Below are positions 45,944-55,990 of a stretch of 64,000 nucleotides of DNA, in pieces. The notes beneath the pieces were generated by a model. It did not search any database, was not told where the DNA came from, and saw nothing but the letters and a program-made list of their open reading frames with translations. The stretch's first letter is position 1, and the number at the start of each line of letters is the position of its first letter. Made by a program: the position numbers and the translations under genes. Origin of the DNA: Pseudomonadota bacterium (GTDB lineage: Bacteria; Pseudomonadota; Gammaproteobacteria; Legionellales; Legionellaceae); assembly GCA_020051095.1 (NCBI GenBank), contig JAGVJN010000042.1, positions 62,001-126,000 on the forward strand. The letters run 5' to 3'.

Positions 45944-46948
45944 ATGAAAGAAAACGCACATGGATTCATGATGAAACTAAAACCCTGCGCCGTTTTTCTC
46001 TTACTGATTGCTTTATCCAGCCATGCTTTTGTTCCCATACAAGGGAGTTTTCAAGCAACCGCATCCTGTCCTGCTTATTTATCAAAAAACCAAAAAACAA
46101 ACCCTGACAATATTCACCTAGCACTGAATCAAGTTTACGATTTAGTCGAAGCAAATAAGGCAAGCCATCCTGATTGGTATCGGATTAGGGTTGACCAAAC
46201 ATCCAACCCGTTGCGTTGGGTAAGCGCTGGTTGTGGTTTGGTAAATGAAACGTCCGATTTACCAGGCGAGCATTGCAATCAACAACCGGGATATGCCGAT
46301 TCGTATATGCTTGCTTTGAGTTGGCAGCCAGCTTTTTGTGAGACCTATGGTTATGAGCGTGGGAAAGCAGAATGCTATAAATTAACCAAAAAGAGCTACA
46401 CGGCAACGCATTTAGCATTGCATGGATTGTGGCCTAATCAAACGGCCTGTGGCATTGATTATGGGTATTGCCAAGCTGAAAAACAAAAGAATCACTGCGA
46501 TTACCCACCCATCCATTTTACCGATTTAGTTGCCAAAGAATTGGCTCAAGTGATGCCCAGCTATTCAGAAGGAAGCTGCCTAGAGCGCCACGAATGGAAT
46601 CGACACGGCAGTTGTCAATTGCTCGACCAAAATGATTATTTTGATACGGCAAGTCAATTAGCAAAGCTATTTGATAAAACCGGTTTTGGTGAATTACTGC
46701 GAAAATATAATGGCGGGTACGTTCCTCTTGAATCACTTAAACAAGCCTTTATCAAGGATTTTGGTGAAAAAGCCATCGATAAACTATACCTCGGTTGTCA
46801 GCAGGGCATGCTAGTTGACGTTTGGATCTCACTGCCCGCTAATGTTTCATTATCGATGAAAGCAACCGATATGATCAACCAAGCGCCCAATGTTAACAGA
46901 AACAATAATTGCCCAAAAGAAATTTATATTTCGGACTTCTTTAAATAG
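45944..46948 (+). CDS. Secreted ribonuclease T2
   Basis: The 334-residue protein has a signal peptide (KPCAVFLLLIALSSHA) and an RNase T2 domain with both catalytic sites: CAS-I HGLWPN (as LALHGLWPNQTAC) and CAS-II ERHEWNRHGSC. The two catalytic His and Glu are present. It is Cys-rich, as expected for a secreted enzyme with disulfides. Legionella pneumophila has a type II-secreted RNase T2 (SrnA) that helps growth in amoebae; this is probably its equivalent. Alternative starts at 45968 and 45971 (MMKLKPC) are better placed for the signal peptide than ATG 45944. Confidence 0.88.
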   Translation: MKENAHGFMMKLKPCAVFLLLIALSSHAFVPIQGSFQATASCPAYLSKNQKTNPDNIHLALNQVYDLVEANKASHPDWYRIRVDQTSNPLRWVSAGCGLVNETSDLPGEHCNQQPGYADSYMLALSWQPAFCETYGYERGKAECYKLTKKSYTATHLALHGLWPNQTACGIDYGYCQAEKQKNHCDYPPIHFTDLVAKELAQVMPSYSEGSCLERHEWNRHGSCQLLDQNDYFDTASQLAKLFDKTGFGELLRKYNGGYVPLESLKQAFIKDFGEKAIDKLYLGCQQGMLVDVWISLPANVSLSMKATDMINQAPNVNRNNNCPKEIYISDFFK

Positions 46949-46982
46949 GGGCTATAAATTGATTCGGAACAGGAATTAAAAC

Positions 46983-47014
46983 CCGGGCATGGGCACGGGC
47001 TCGCTCACGGGCAC
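46983..47014. repeat. GC-rich repeat, single copy
   Basis: CCGGGCATGGGCACGGGCTC... through CACGGGCAC matches the unit of 38855-39002 at about 28 of 32 positions. Confidence 0.6.
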
Positions 47015-47118
47015 CAAATGTTCTGTGAATTTTCGTTCAGAACAAAGTTAATTCCTCTTGAAGTATGGCTAAACTTACTCTAATGTAGAGGAATAAAAAT
47101 AATAAAAAAACACACGCT

Positions 47119-48198
47119 ATGAGCAAAATTCTAAAATGTTTTTTCATCATCACGCTAGTCATATTCGCTAGCTATGCCTTAGCACAAACAAATAATGCCA
47201 GCAAAGTAGCGCCCATCCCCTCACTTCACTCTGCTGCTCCTAAAACATCATATCACCCGTGGCGATTTTTTTCTAAATGGATGCCTAGCAAAAAAACGAC
47301 TGCTCAACAAAAACATGACAAAGCAAAAACGTTGCCAATAGCTTATATGCAACGTATTTCCAAATCGGTTCCAAGTTTTGACAAGCTGCTAGTTGATGGC
47401 AATTTCAACGTTGAACTTCATAGTGGGTATTCAAAACCGAGTGTTGTTATTAAAGGAAACTCTCTCGATTTATTGGCTGTAAAAGCCGTGGTTCAAAATA
47501 ATACCTTGGTGCTTCATGCTGAAGATAAAATACCTAAGTTTGCACCCATTAATGTCATCATTAAAGGACGTTATATTCATAGCATTCAATTGAAAGCAAA
47601 TGCGAATATCAAAGGTCATGCCCTAAAGATGAGTTATTTGGATTTGGAAGTTGCAGAGAAGGCACAAGCCCACCTGGGTGGCTATCTAATGGTGCATAAG
47701 GTCATAATCCAAGATCAGGGCACTGTCCGGTTAGATGGCGTTCGCAGTAAAGACCTCGAGGTCTGTCTTAAAAATAACGCCAACTTACGCATCAGTGGTA
47801 AAGCGAATTTAACAAAATTGGATGCGAGCGATCACAGCCAGTTTATCATGACCTGGGTTGATAGCTGGAATTTAATTGCCAAAGTCTCCAATGAAGCTTA
47901 CGTTCAACTTGCCGGCATTGTCAACAAATTGGATGCTTGTGTCTCTGGCAATGCTCACTGGAACGGTCGTTACTTGCGCTCAAGACGAACCTTTATGAAA
48001 ACCTATGGTCATGCCACTGCTCGCGTTTCTGCGGTGAAAAAACAACATACCTTGGCCCTTGATCAAAGCAACATTTATTTTTATAACTTATCAACCTATC
48101 GCACTGACTTTATGGCTTTTGATGGCAGTGTGTTAGATATGCGTAATTGGCAAACACGCGCCGAATTTGATTATGACCATTATAACAAGCCTGAGTAA
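47119..48198 (+). CDS. GIN-domain (DUF2807) exported protein
   Basis: The 359-residue protein has a signal peptide (KCFFIITLVIFASYALA). After a Lys-rich linker comes a beta-helix-like domain with regular short turns: DKLLVDGNFNVELHSGYSKPSV, then repeated units with N/G turns (KANANIKGHALK, LKNNANLRISGKANLTKLDASD). This is the GIN (DUF2807, putative auto-transporter adhesin head) fold, common in periplasmic or surface proteins. It could be surface-exposed; there is no other hint. It is convergent with pepN. Confidence 0.82.
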   Translation: MSKILKCFFIITLVIFASYALAQTNNASKVAPIPSLHSAAPKTSYHPWRFFSKWMPSKKTTAQQKHDKAKTLPIAYMQRISKSVPSFDKLLVDGNFNVELHSGYSKPSVVIKGNSLDLLAVKAVVQNNTLVLHAEDKIPKFAPINVIIKGRYIHSIQLKANANIKGHALKMSYLDLEVAEKAQAHLGGYLMVHKVIIQDQGTVRLDGVRSKDLEVCLKNNANLRISGKANLTKLDASDHSQFIMTWVDSWNLIAKVSNEAYVQLAGIVNKLDACVSGNAHWNGRYLRSRRTFMKTYGHATARVSAVKKQHTLALDQSNIYFYNLSTYRTDFMAFDGSVLDMRNWQTRAEFDYDHYNKPE

Positions 48199-48346
48199 AT
48201 CATCTCGAGATTAAGATCACCACACGCGTTGTATTCCCCTAAAAATACCAGCCCGGATTAGCAAAGCGCTGAGTGATCCTGACATTTTTTGTTCAACAAA
48301 CAAAAAATTAGCAACCCCAAAGAAAGCCCCCAATGTGTATGGAGCG

Positions 48347-50929
48347 CTATTTTTCCATGCTTTTATGAATCAGTTCAGCTAAATCACTTGAAAGCTTTTG
48401 TTGATTTAATTCTTTCAAAACCGTTTGCATCATTTTTCGACGATGGTTATCGTAGCGTTGCCAACGCGTAAATGGCGTTGCCAGTCGTGAAGCGACTTGG
48501 GGATTAATTAAATCAATTTGTAATAGCATTTCTTTCAAAAATTCATAGCCACTGCCATCAGCGGCGTGAAAATGCCGGGGGTTGCCTTGGCAAAATGCCC
48601 CAATTAGGGAGCGGACTTTATTGGGATTTCGCAGGGTGAATTTTTCATGGCTCATCAATGCCTTAACTCGCTCTAACGTACCCGGTTGTTCGCAGGATGC
48701 TTGTACAAGAAACCATTTATCCATCACCAATGCTTGCTTGTGCCATTGCTTGTAAAATGCGTCGAGGGTTTCTGCTTTCGCTTGGGTGGTACCCCGATTA
48801 ACGATATTCACAAGCGCTGCCATCTGATCGGTCATGGTCTTTGCCTGTTTGAATTGCTTTTGGCAATCGGCTGTATGAGTACTTCCATCCGCAAGCATCA
48901 TCAATGACAAGCAAATATTTCGCAATTTTCGCCTCGAAAAAGCGGCATTGGTCATTTGATTATCTTCTTGGCTCCAAAGCATATTGTATAAATCGTGAGC
49001 CTGGGGAAATAACGCTTGTGCGACTTGCTGGCGGACAAAATCCCTGACTTGTTCCACCAACGTCACATCAATATCGCTAAGATGATTCGATACTTCCTCA
49101 AAGCTTGGGAGGGTGAGCAAACAAGCTCTAAGCGCTGGGTCCAAACTATCGTCCATTAATATATGGTTTAAAACCGATAAAAGCCCTTCATCGACTTGCC
49201 ATCTTTTTTGGGGTTGCGATAAACAGCGGATGATTTGTTCAAGGTATAGATTTTGGGCAGCGTCCCATTTTGCATAGCCATTAATCTCAACGCGTAATAA
49301 CGCCAATAATTCGTCGGAACTGCGTGTCCAATTCAAGGCCACCGGCGCTGAAAAATCCCTTAATAATGAGATAATTGGCTTATCAGCCAACCCCGGAAAA
49401 GTAAACGTTTGTTTTTCTTCGGTGAGTTCTATCACGGGTGAAGGCAAGGGGAGTTGATCACCGCTGGAAGTGAATAACGCCATTGAAATCGGGATATGAA
49501 AGGGGCGCTTTTCCTGACATTCGGGGGTGGGGCGGGTATGTTGTGACAACGTTATTTTCAACTCCCCTTTGTCAAAGGTAGTCTCAACGTGAATCATCGG
49601 CGTGCCCGCTTGGCTATACCAACGCTTGAACTGAGTCAAATCTCGTTGGCCCGCATCAGCCATCGCAGCAACAAAGTCATCAATGGTGACTGCTTGGCCA
49701 TCATGCCGTTTAAAATACAAGTCCATGCCTTGGCGAAATGTTTCCTTGCCAAGCAAAGTGTGTTGCATGCGAATCACCTCGGCCCCTTTGCTGTAAACAG
49801 TGGCTGTATAAAAGTTATCGATTTCTTCATAGGATGCCGGCCGAACTGGGTGGGCCATGCTGCCCGCATCTTCTGGAAACTGTGTGGCACGTAACACACG
49901 TACATCCTCAATACGCATGACATCTCGGGAATTCATATCTCGTGAAAATTCTTGCTCACGAAATACCGTTAGCCCTTCTTTTAAACTCAATTGAAACCAA
50001 TCCCGGCAAGTCACGCGATTGCCCGTCCAATTATGAAAATACTCATGGGCCACCACGGATTCTATGGCAACATAATCATCATCGGTTGCTGTATCTGGAC
50101 GACCTAAAATAAATTTGGTGTTAAAAATATTCAGGCCTTTGTTTTCCATTGCCCCCATATTAAAATCTGAAACCGCAACCACCATAAAAATATCTAAATC
50201 ATACTCTCGCCCATAGACTTTTTCGTCCCATGCCATTGCTTTCTTAATCGATTGCATGGCATGTTGGCACTGGTCATCATTGCCATGTTCAACATACAAC
50301 TTAATCGCAACACGTCTGCCTGAAAGGGTAATAAACTCATCTTCCACGCAAGCTAAGTCGCCAGCAACCAAGGCGAATAAATAAGACGGCTTTTTAAACG
50401 GATCATGCCAAATGACCCAATGTCGCCCATCATCGGCATCCCCATAATCAAGTAAATTTCCGTTGGATAGCAAGTTGGGGTATCGCTTTTTGTCTGCGCT
50501 AATTCGGGTTGTGAAGGTGGATAATACATCTGGCCGGTCAGGATAATAAGTAATCCTTCGAAAACCTTCTGCCTCACATTGCGTACAAAATATCGACTGA
50601 GAGCGATATAGCCCGGAGAGCTGGGTATTTTTTTGTGGCTCAATGCGCGTGGTGATTGTCAATTTCACCTCATCGGGGCAATTATCGATCATGAGATCAT
50701 CGCCCTCAAGACGGTAGTCTTTCTTAGCCATCGCTTTATCATTGGCTTTGATGCCTATAAGCTTTAAATTGTCGCCATGTAACACCAGAGGGCCCTCATT
50801 TCGACGCTCTAACTGTAGTGTGCTTTGCACCACGGCATAATCATCAAACAAATCAACGTCTAAATAAATCGTCCTAACATCAAAATTAGGCGGTTGATAA
50901 TCAGTTAAATACCGAGTTTGGTTAGCCAT
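48347..50929 (-). CDS. pepN: Aminopeptidase N
   Basis: PepN is the main cytoplasmic M1 aminopeptidase. The 860-residue product has the substrate motif GAMENKGLNIFN and the zinc motif HEYFHNWTGNRVTC with the third ligand in LKEGLTVFREQEFS. The C-terminal helical domain is complete. The length is close to E. coli PepN (870). The frame is open 20 codons further upstream, but MANQTRYLTDYQPPNF (50929) matches the family start. It is divergent from the prkA operon. Confidence 0.95.
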   Translation of the reverse strand: MANQTRYLTDYQPPNFDVRTIYLDVDLFDDYAVVQSTLQLERRNEGPLVLHGDNLKLIGIKANDKAMAKKDYRLEGDDLMIDNCPDEVKLTITTRIEPQKNTQLSGLYRSQSIFCTQCEAEGFRRITYYPDRPDVLSTFTTRISADKKRYPNLLSNGNLLDYGDADDGRHWVIWHDPFKKPSYLFALVAGDLACVEDEFITLSGRRVAIKLYVEHGNDDQCQHAMQSIKKAMAWDEKVYGREYDLDIFMVVAVSDFNMGAMENKGLNIFNTKFILGRPDTATDDDYVAIESVVAHEYFHNWTGNRVTCRDWFQLSLKEGLTVFREQEFSRDMNSRDVMRIEDVRVLRATQFPEDAGSMAHPVRPASYEEIDNFYTATVYSKGAEVIRMQHTLLGKETFRQGMDLYFKRHDGQAVTIDDFVAAMADAGQRDLTQFKRWYSQAGTPMIHVETTFDKGELKITLSQHTRPTPECQEKRPFHIPISMALFTSSGDQLPLPSPVIELTEEKQTFTFPGLADKPIISLLRDFSAPVALNWTRSSDELLALLRVEINGYAKWDAAQNLYLEQIIRCLSQPQKRWQVDEGLLSVLNHILMDDSLDPALRACLLTLPSFEEVSNHLSDIDVTLVEQVRDFVRQQVAQALFPQAHDLYNMLWSQEDNQMTNAAFSRRKLRNICLSLMMLADGSTHTADCQKQFKQAKTMTDQMAALVNIVNRGTTQAKAETLDAFYKQWHKQALVMDKWFLVQASCEQPGTLERVKALMSHEKFTLRNPNKVRSLIGAFCQGNPRHFHAADGSGYEFLKEMLLQIDLINPQVASRLATPFTRWQRYDNHRRKMMQTVLKELNQQKLSSDLAELIHKSMEK

Positions 50930-51143
50930 ATTTTCTCCAAAATTATTTTCCGTGCCAAAAACGGCATCTGGCCGAACAAAAATTCGCAACTTAATACTAC
51001 AATTATTTGTAATTTCTAAAATTTTTATAACAACTAAGCAAGATCTTCAACTATACTAAAGATAACAGAGTTTCTCATACTCAATTAATTTCCGCAAAAT
51101 GATAAACCACGTAGTAGGTGGTCAAAAACGAGGGGGAAGAATT

Positions 51144-52277
51144 ATGAATACGAATGATTTTCTTGACCATTATACCCGTCGGTATGTTGATAATAAAGAA
51201 GAAGAATTAAGTTTAAATGACTATCTTGAACTTTGCCGCCAGGACCCTTCCGTTTATGCCAACCCCGCCGAGCGCCTTCTCATGGCCATCGGAGAACCTG
51301 AATTAATTGATACGCGTCATGACCCAGTCCTATCCCGTCTATTCCAAAATAAAATCATTCACCGTTATGCTGTTTTTGATGAATTTTATGGCATGGAAGA
51401 CTCCATTGAGCAAATCGTTGGCTTTTTAAAGCATGCTGCCCAAGGTTTAGAAGAAACCAAACAAGTCCTTTACTTACTTGGCCCGGTCGGAGGTGGTAAG
51501 TCATCACTTGCTGAGAAGCTCAAAGATCTGATGCAAAAAGTTCCCTTCTATGCCATTAAAGGGTCACCCGTTTTTGAATCCCCTTTGTCGCTTTTTGATG
51601 CCGAAGAGGATGGGGAAATTTTATATGAACGATTTGGAATACCACAAAGGCATCTTCGCTATATTATGTCCCCGTGGGCTGTGAAACGCCTGCAGGAGTT
51701 TAATGGGGATATCAACCAGTTCAAAGTTGTCAAAGTAAGACCTTCTCGTTTAAAACAAATTGCCGTCGCTAAAACCGAGCCCGGGGATGATAATAACCAA
51801 GATATTTCATCCTTGGTGGGTAAAGTGGACATCCGCAAATTGGAACAATTTTCACAAGATGACACCGATGCATACAGCTATTCAGGCGGTTTGTGTCGAG
51901 CAAACCGTGGCTTATTAGAGTTTGTGGAAATGTTTAAGGCACCAATTAAAGTGCTTCACCCTCTGCTCACAGCCACCCAAGAAGGCAACTACAATGCAAC
52001 CGAAGGTTTATCAGGCATACCCTTTGAAGGCATCATTCTTGCTCACTCAAATGAATCAGAATGGCAAACGTTCCGTAATAATAAAAACAACGAAGCATTC
52101 ATTGACCGGATTAACATTGTCAAAGTACCCTATTGCTTACGCACTTCTGAAGAAGAAAGAATTTATCAAAAATTGATTAATAACAGTTCATTATCAAAAG
52201 CGCCTTGTGCCCCAGGCACTCTCGACATGCTCGCCCAATTCTCTGTGCTCACCCGTTTAAAAGAGCCACAAAATTAA
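51144..52277 (+). CDS. prkA N-terminal fragment (AAA+ part)
   Basis: Residues 1-377 of PrkA. They hold the Walker A GPVGGGKSS (113-121), the conserved YSGGLCRANRGLLEFVEMFKA and HSNESEWQTFRNNKNNEAFIDRI stretches. Without the C-terminal half it would keep nucleotide binding but lose the kinase-like domain. Confidence 0.6.
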   Translation: MNTNDFLDHYTRRYVDNKEEELSLNDYLELCRQDPSVYANPAERLLMAIGEPELIDTRHDPVLSRLFQNKIIHRYAVFDEFYGMEDSIEQIVGFLKHAAQGLEETKQVLYLLGPVGGGKSSLAEKLKDLMQKVPFYAIKGSPVFESPLSLFDAEEDGEILYERFGIPQRHLRYIMSPWAVKRLQEFNGDINQFKVVKVRPSRLKQIAVAKTEPGDDNNQDISSLVGKVDIRKLEQFSQDDTDAYSYSGGLCRANRGLLEFVEMFKAPIKVLHPLLTATQEGNYNATEGLSGIPFEGIILAHSNESEWQTFRNNKNNEAFIDRINIVKVPYCLRTSEEERIYQKLINNSSLSKAPCAPGTLDMLAQFSVLTRLKEPQN

Positions 52278-52291
52278 GCATTTACTCGAAA

Positions 52292-53074
52292 ATGCGGGTG
52301 TATAATGGGGAGAGTCTAAAAGACACAGATCCCAAGGCTAAGTCTTATCAGGAATACCGTGATTTTGCGGGAGTTGATGAAGGGATGAGCGGCATTTCTA
52401 CCCGCTTTGCCTTTAAGATTTTGTCAAAGGTGTTCAATTTCGATAGAACAGAGGTTGCAGCGAACCCTGTCCATCTACTCTATGTGTTAGAACGCCAAAT
52501 CGAACAAGAGCAATTTCCACAAGAAATACATGAACGCTACTTAAACTTTTTAAAAGAATTTTTAACACCCAAGTATATTGAATTTATTGGAAAAGAAATT
52601 CAAACCGCTTATCTTGAGTCCTATTCAGAGTATGGGCAAAATATCTTTGATCGTTACGTCACTTACGCCGACTTTTGGATACAAGATCAAGATTACCGCG
52701 ATCCAGATACCGGAGAAATATTTGATAGAAAAGCCTTGAACGAAGAATTAGAAAAAATTGAAAAACCTGCCGGTATTTCTAACCCGAAAGATTTCCGTCA
52801 TGAAGTGGTCAATTTTGTCCTTCGTGCGCGCGCTAATAATCGCGGTAACAATCCCGTTTGGAACAGCTATGAAAAACTCAGAACGGTGATTGAGCAAAAA
52901 ATGTTTACCAATACCGAAGATTTATTACCCGTGATTTCATTTAATGCCAAAGCTTCCGAAGAAGAAAAGAAAAAACACGAAGAATTTATCTCACGAATGG
53001 TGGAAAAAGGGTATACCGCCAAACAAGTCCGCTTACTTTGTGAGTGGTACTTACGTGTGCGTAAATCTCAGTAA
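52292..53074 (+). CDS. prkA C-terminal fragment
   Basis: Residues from MRVYNGESLKDTDPKAKS to LLCEWYLRVRKSQ, the C-terminal kinase-like half of PrkA. ATG 52292 has no ribosome-binding site, so independent translation is doubtful. All conserved positions I can compare with E. coli YeaG look intact, which suggests the frameshift is recent or is a sequence error. Confidence 0.5.
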   Translation: MRVYNGESLKDTDPKAKSYQEYRDFAGVDEGMSGISTRFAFKILSKVFNFDRTEVAANPVHLLYVLERQIEQEQFPQEIHERYLNFLKEFLTPKYIEFIGKEIQTAYLESYSEYGQNIFDRYVTYADFWIQDQDYRDPDTGEIFDRKALNEELEKIEKPAGISNPKDFRHEVVNFVLRARANNRGNNPVWNSYEKLRTVIEQKMFTNTEDLLPVISFNAKASEEEKKKHEEFISRMVEKGYTAKQVRLLCEWYLRVRKSQ

Positions 53075-53091
53075 GTTAAAAAGGGGAGTGT

Positions 53092-54351
53092 ATGTCGCAA
53101 TTTATCGATCGCAGGCAACATACCGGCGCCAAAAGCATTGTTAATCGTCAGCGCTTTGTTAGGCGATTTAAAAAGCAGATCAAGCGCGCTGTCTCCGATG
53201 CTGTGGGCCGACGCAGCATTACCGAGATAGATAAGGGTGAGCAAGTTATTATCCCAGCCAAGGATTTAAGTGAACCACGCTTTGCCCACGGGCAAGGTGG
53301 GCGACGCGAACATGTTTTGCCCGGCAATGATGATTTCGTCGTAGGCGATCGTATCCCCCGACCCAAAAGCGGCGGCCAAGGCAAAGGCAGTGAAGCCAGC
53401 AATAAGGGGGAAGGCGAAGATGAATTCGTCTTTCAATTATCGCGGGAAGAGTTTCTCGATATTTATTTTGAAGATTTAGAACTCCCGGATTTGATTCGCA
53501 AAGAATTAGCGAAAGTCCAAGATTTTAAAACCGTTCGCGCCGGAATTACCACCAGTGGAGTGCCGACCAACATCAATGTCATCCGCTCAATGCGGCAAGC
53601 AACCGGTCGCCGAGTCGCCCTGGCTAACCCCAACAGAAAGAAACTTGCAGAAGCCGAAGAGAAACTGGCAAAATTAGAAAAAAAATCCAATCCCAAACAA
53701 GGCGAGATTGAGGCATTAAAGGCCGAGATTGAACGCTTAAAAAGAAAGGTTAAGGCCGTCCCATTTATCGACACCATTGATTTGCGTTACAACAACCGCA
53801 TTCGAGTACCAGCCCCAACAACGCAAGCCGTTATGTTTTGTGTGATGGACGTTTCAGGCTCAATGGATGAACCCAAAAAAGACATCGCCAAACGATTTTT
53901 TATCTTGCTTTATCTCTTTTTAACCAAAAATTATGACAAAATTGAGCTGGTATTTATAAGGCACCACACTTCGGCAAAAGTCGTCGATGAAGAAGAGTTC
54001 TTTTACTCGCGTGAAACCGGTGGAACGGTTGTCTCTTCTGCTTTGGAGTTGCTACATAAAACCATTGAAGAACAATATTCCCCTTCTTCATGGAATATCT
54101 ACGTTGCACAAGCATCCGATGGTGATAATTGGAATGCCGATTCCCCGTATTGCCAAGAACTATTGCTCGATAAAATTATGCCATGCTTGCAATATTTCTC
54201 CTACATTGAGATTATGCCCAGACATCATCAAAGTTTATGGGAAGTTTATCAACAAGTTAACGATACTTATCCAAACTTTGCCATGGAGACGATTAACGAA
54301 ATCAACCAAATCTACCCGGTATTTCGTGAACTATTCAAAAGGAAGGTATAA
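53092..54351 (+). CDS. yeaH: YeaH/YhbH-family protein (DUF444, VWA-like)
   Basis: The 419-residue protein is of the YeaH/YhbH family (DUF444), the middle gene of the prkA-yeaH-spoVR operon that acts with PrkA in stress and nitrogen-starvation responses. It starts FIDRRQHTGAKSIVNRQRFVRRFKKQIKRAV. It holds a long charged coiled-coil segment (EAEEKLAKLEKKSNPKQGEI...) and a VWA-like MIDAS motif DVSGSMDEPKK. GGGGAG precedes ATG 53092. It overlaps spoVR by one base. Confidence 0.93.
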   Translation: MSQFIDRRQHTGAKSIVNRQRFVRRFKKQIKRAVSDAVGRRSITEIDKGEQVIIPAKDLSEPRFAHGQGGRREHVLPGNDDFVVGDRIPRPKSGGQGKGSEASNKGEGEDEFVFQLSREEFLDIYFEDLELPDLIRKELAKVQDFKTVRAGITTSGVPTNINVIRSMRQATGRRVALANPNRKKLAEAEEKLAKLEKKSNPKQGEIEALKAEIERLKRKVKAVPFIDTIDLRYNNRIRVPAPTTQAVMFCVMDVSGSMDEPKKDIAKRFFILLYLFLTKNYDKIELVFIRHHTSAKVVDEEEFFYSRETGGTVVSSALELLHKTIEEQYSPSSWNIYVAQASDGDNWNADSPYCQELLLDKIMPCLQYFSYIEIMPRHHQSLWEVYQQVNDTYPNFAMETINEINQIYPVFRELFKRKV

Positions 54352-55874
54352 TGAGAAAAGAACCCATTTCAACCACGGCTGAATGGGATTTTGAATTAAT
54401 TCGACGCTATGATAAAGAAATAGCGCGATTAGCAAAAGACTTTGGTCTTGATACCTATCCCAATCAAATCGAAGTGATCACCGCTGAACAAATGATGGAT
54501 GCATACTCCTCTGTGGGTATGCCTATCGGTTATCACCATTGGTCTTTTGGTAAGCAATATGTCAGTGTCGAAAAAACCTATAAGCGCGGCCAGATGGGTT
54601 TAGCCTATGAAATGGTGATTAACTCCAATCCCTGCATTGCCTATCTCATGGAAGAAAATACCATGCCCATGCAAGCATTAGTCATTGCGCATGCTTGCTA
54701 TGGACACAATTCTTTTTTTAAAAACAATTATTTATTTAAAATGTGGACATCGGCAGATGCCATCATTGATTACCTGGTCTTTGCAAAAAAATATATCTCT
54801 GAATGCGAAGAAAGACACGGCATTGAAGAAGTAGAAGACATTCTAGATGCCTGCCATGCTCTCATGCATTATGGCGTTGACCGATACAAGCATCCGCCTG
54901 AATTATCCATTCACGAAGAAGAAATTCGCCAGCAAAATCGGGAAATTTATCTCCAATCACAAGTCAATGAACTATGGCGAACGATTCCCAAGAAGAAAGA
55001 CATGGATGAAAATGGTGATAAAAAACGGTTTCCATCAGAACCTCAGGAAAATATTTTATACTTCATCGAAAAAAACTCCCCGCTGTTGAAACCCTGGCAA
55101 CGGGAAATAATTCGTATCGTCCGAAAAATTGCCCAGTATTTTTACCCCCAAGGCCAAACGAAAGTCATGAATGAGGGATGGGCTTGTTTTTGGCATTATA
55201 CATTGCTTAATGCACTCTATGATGAAGGCTTAGTCACAGATGAATTCATGCTTGAGATACTGCAAAGCCATACCAATGTGATTATGCAACCGGAATACAA
55301 TAGTCCTTACTTTGGCGGCATTAATCCCTATACGTTGGGATACAATATGATGCAAGACATCAAGCGAATTTGCGAAAATCCAACACCTGAAGATAAAGAA
55401 TGGTTTCCTTTTCTTGCAAATACTACCTGGCAACAAAGCTTAGACAACGCCATGCGAAATTATAAAGATGAATCATTTATAAGCCAATTTTTATCGCCAA
55501 AAATGATTCGCGATTTAAAGTTATTCCAAATTGTGGATGACGACCGTCAAGCGGATCTCATGGTTGAAGCCATCCATGACGATGTGGGTTATCGACATAT
55601 TCGCGAAAGCTTGTCCAAACAATATAACTTAAGTTATTTGGAGCCCGATATTCAAGTGTATTCTGTGGATGTGGAAGGTGACCGCGCTTTAACCTTACGC
55701 CATTTCCAACATAACAGAGTGCCATTAGCCGACGATGCGGGTGAAGTGCTAAAGCATTTATACACGCTTTGGAAATTCCCTATCAAACTTGAAACCATCA
55801 ATGCGGAAGGCGACATTTTAAAGACTTGGCATTGCCCACCGCAGGAAAAGTCTTCTACTGATCTGGATGAGTAG
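54351..55874 (+). CDS. spoVR: SpoVR-family protein (YcgB-like)
   Basis: The 507-residue protein matches SpoVR/YcgB, named from a Bacillus spore-cortex gene but common in non-sporulating proteobacteria, with unknown biochemistry. The family stretches YHHWSFGKQYVSVEKTYKRGQMGLAYEMVINSNP, HACYGHNSFFKNNYLFKMWT and NEGWACFWHYTLLNALYDEGL are intact. It starts in TAATG with the stop of yeaH. It is the last gene of the operon. Confidence 0.94.
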   Translation: MRKEPISTTAEWDFELIRRYDKEIARLAKDFGLDTYPNQIEVITAEQMMDAYSSVGMPIGYHHWSFGKQYVSVEKTYKRGQMGLAYEMVINSNPCIAYLMEENTMPMQALVIAHACYGHNSFFKNNYLFKMWTSADAIIDYLVFAKKYISECEERHGIEEVEDILDACHALMHYGVDRYKHPPELSIHEEEIRQQNREIYLQSQVNELWRTIPKKKDMDENGDKKRFPSEPQENILYFIEKNSPLLKPWQREIIRIVRKIAQYFYPQGQTKVMNEGWACFWHYTLLNALYDEGLVTDEFMLEILQSHTNVIMQPEYNSPYFGGINPYTLGYNMMQDIKRICENPTPEDKEWFPFLANTTWQQSLDNAMRNYKDESFISQFLSPKMIRDLKLFQIVDDDRQADLMVEAIHDDVGYRHIRESLSKQYNLSYLEPDIQVYSVDVEGDRALTLRHFQHNRVPLADDAGEVLKHLYTLWKFPIKLETINAEGDILKTWHCPPQEKSSTDLDE

Positions 55875-55906
55875 AGGGTGTTAGCAGTGGGAACAGGATA
55901 ATAGTC

Positions 55907-55926
55907 GTGAACGTTTGCGTTCACGT
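55907..55926 (+). terminator. Hairpin after spoVR
   Basis: CGTGAACG-TTTG-CGTTCACG followed by TAAAAATAATT. A perfect 8-bp stem 33 nt after the stop of the prkA-yeaH-spoVR operon. There is no strong T-run, so termination by it is likely but not certain. Confidence 0.55.
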
Positions 55927-55990
55927 AAAAATAATTCAGGCACAATGTTCTACACATCAAAATGATCACTTCGATTCAGCAGCCCCTTAT

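Larger units (their letters stand above)
51144..53074 (+). pseudogene. prkA: prkA serine protein kinase, frameshifted
   Basis: PrkA (YeaG-like) is an AAA+/serine protein kinase at the head of the prkA-yeaH-spoVR stress operon. The combined 643-residue product would match the full family length. The frame breaks at about 52272-52277: frame one ends RLKEPQN-stop, and the -1 frame continues with SIYSKMRVYNGESLKD, which in relatives follows without a gap (EPENSSIYSKMRVYDGESLKD). One base is missing in AATTAAGC (expected AATT-C-AAGC or similar). It could be a real inactivating mutation, a sequencing error or, less likely, programmed -1 frameshifting. Translation would start at ATG 51144 after GGGGGAAG. 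Confidence 0.88.
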
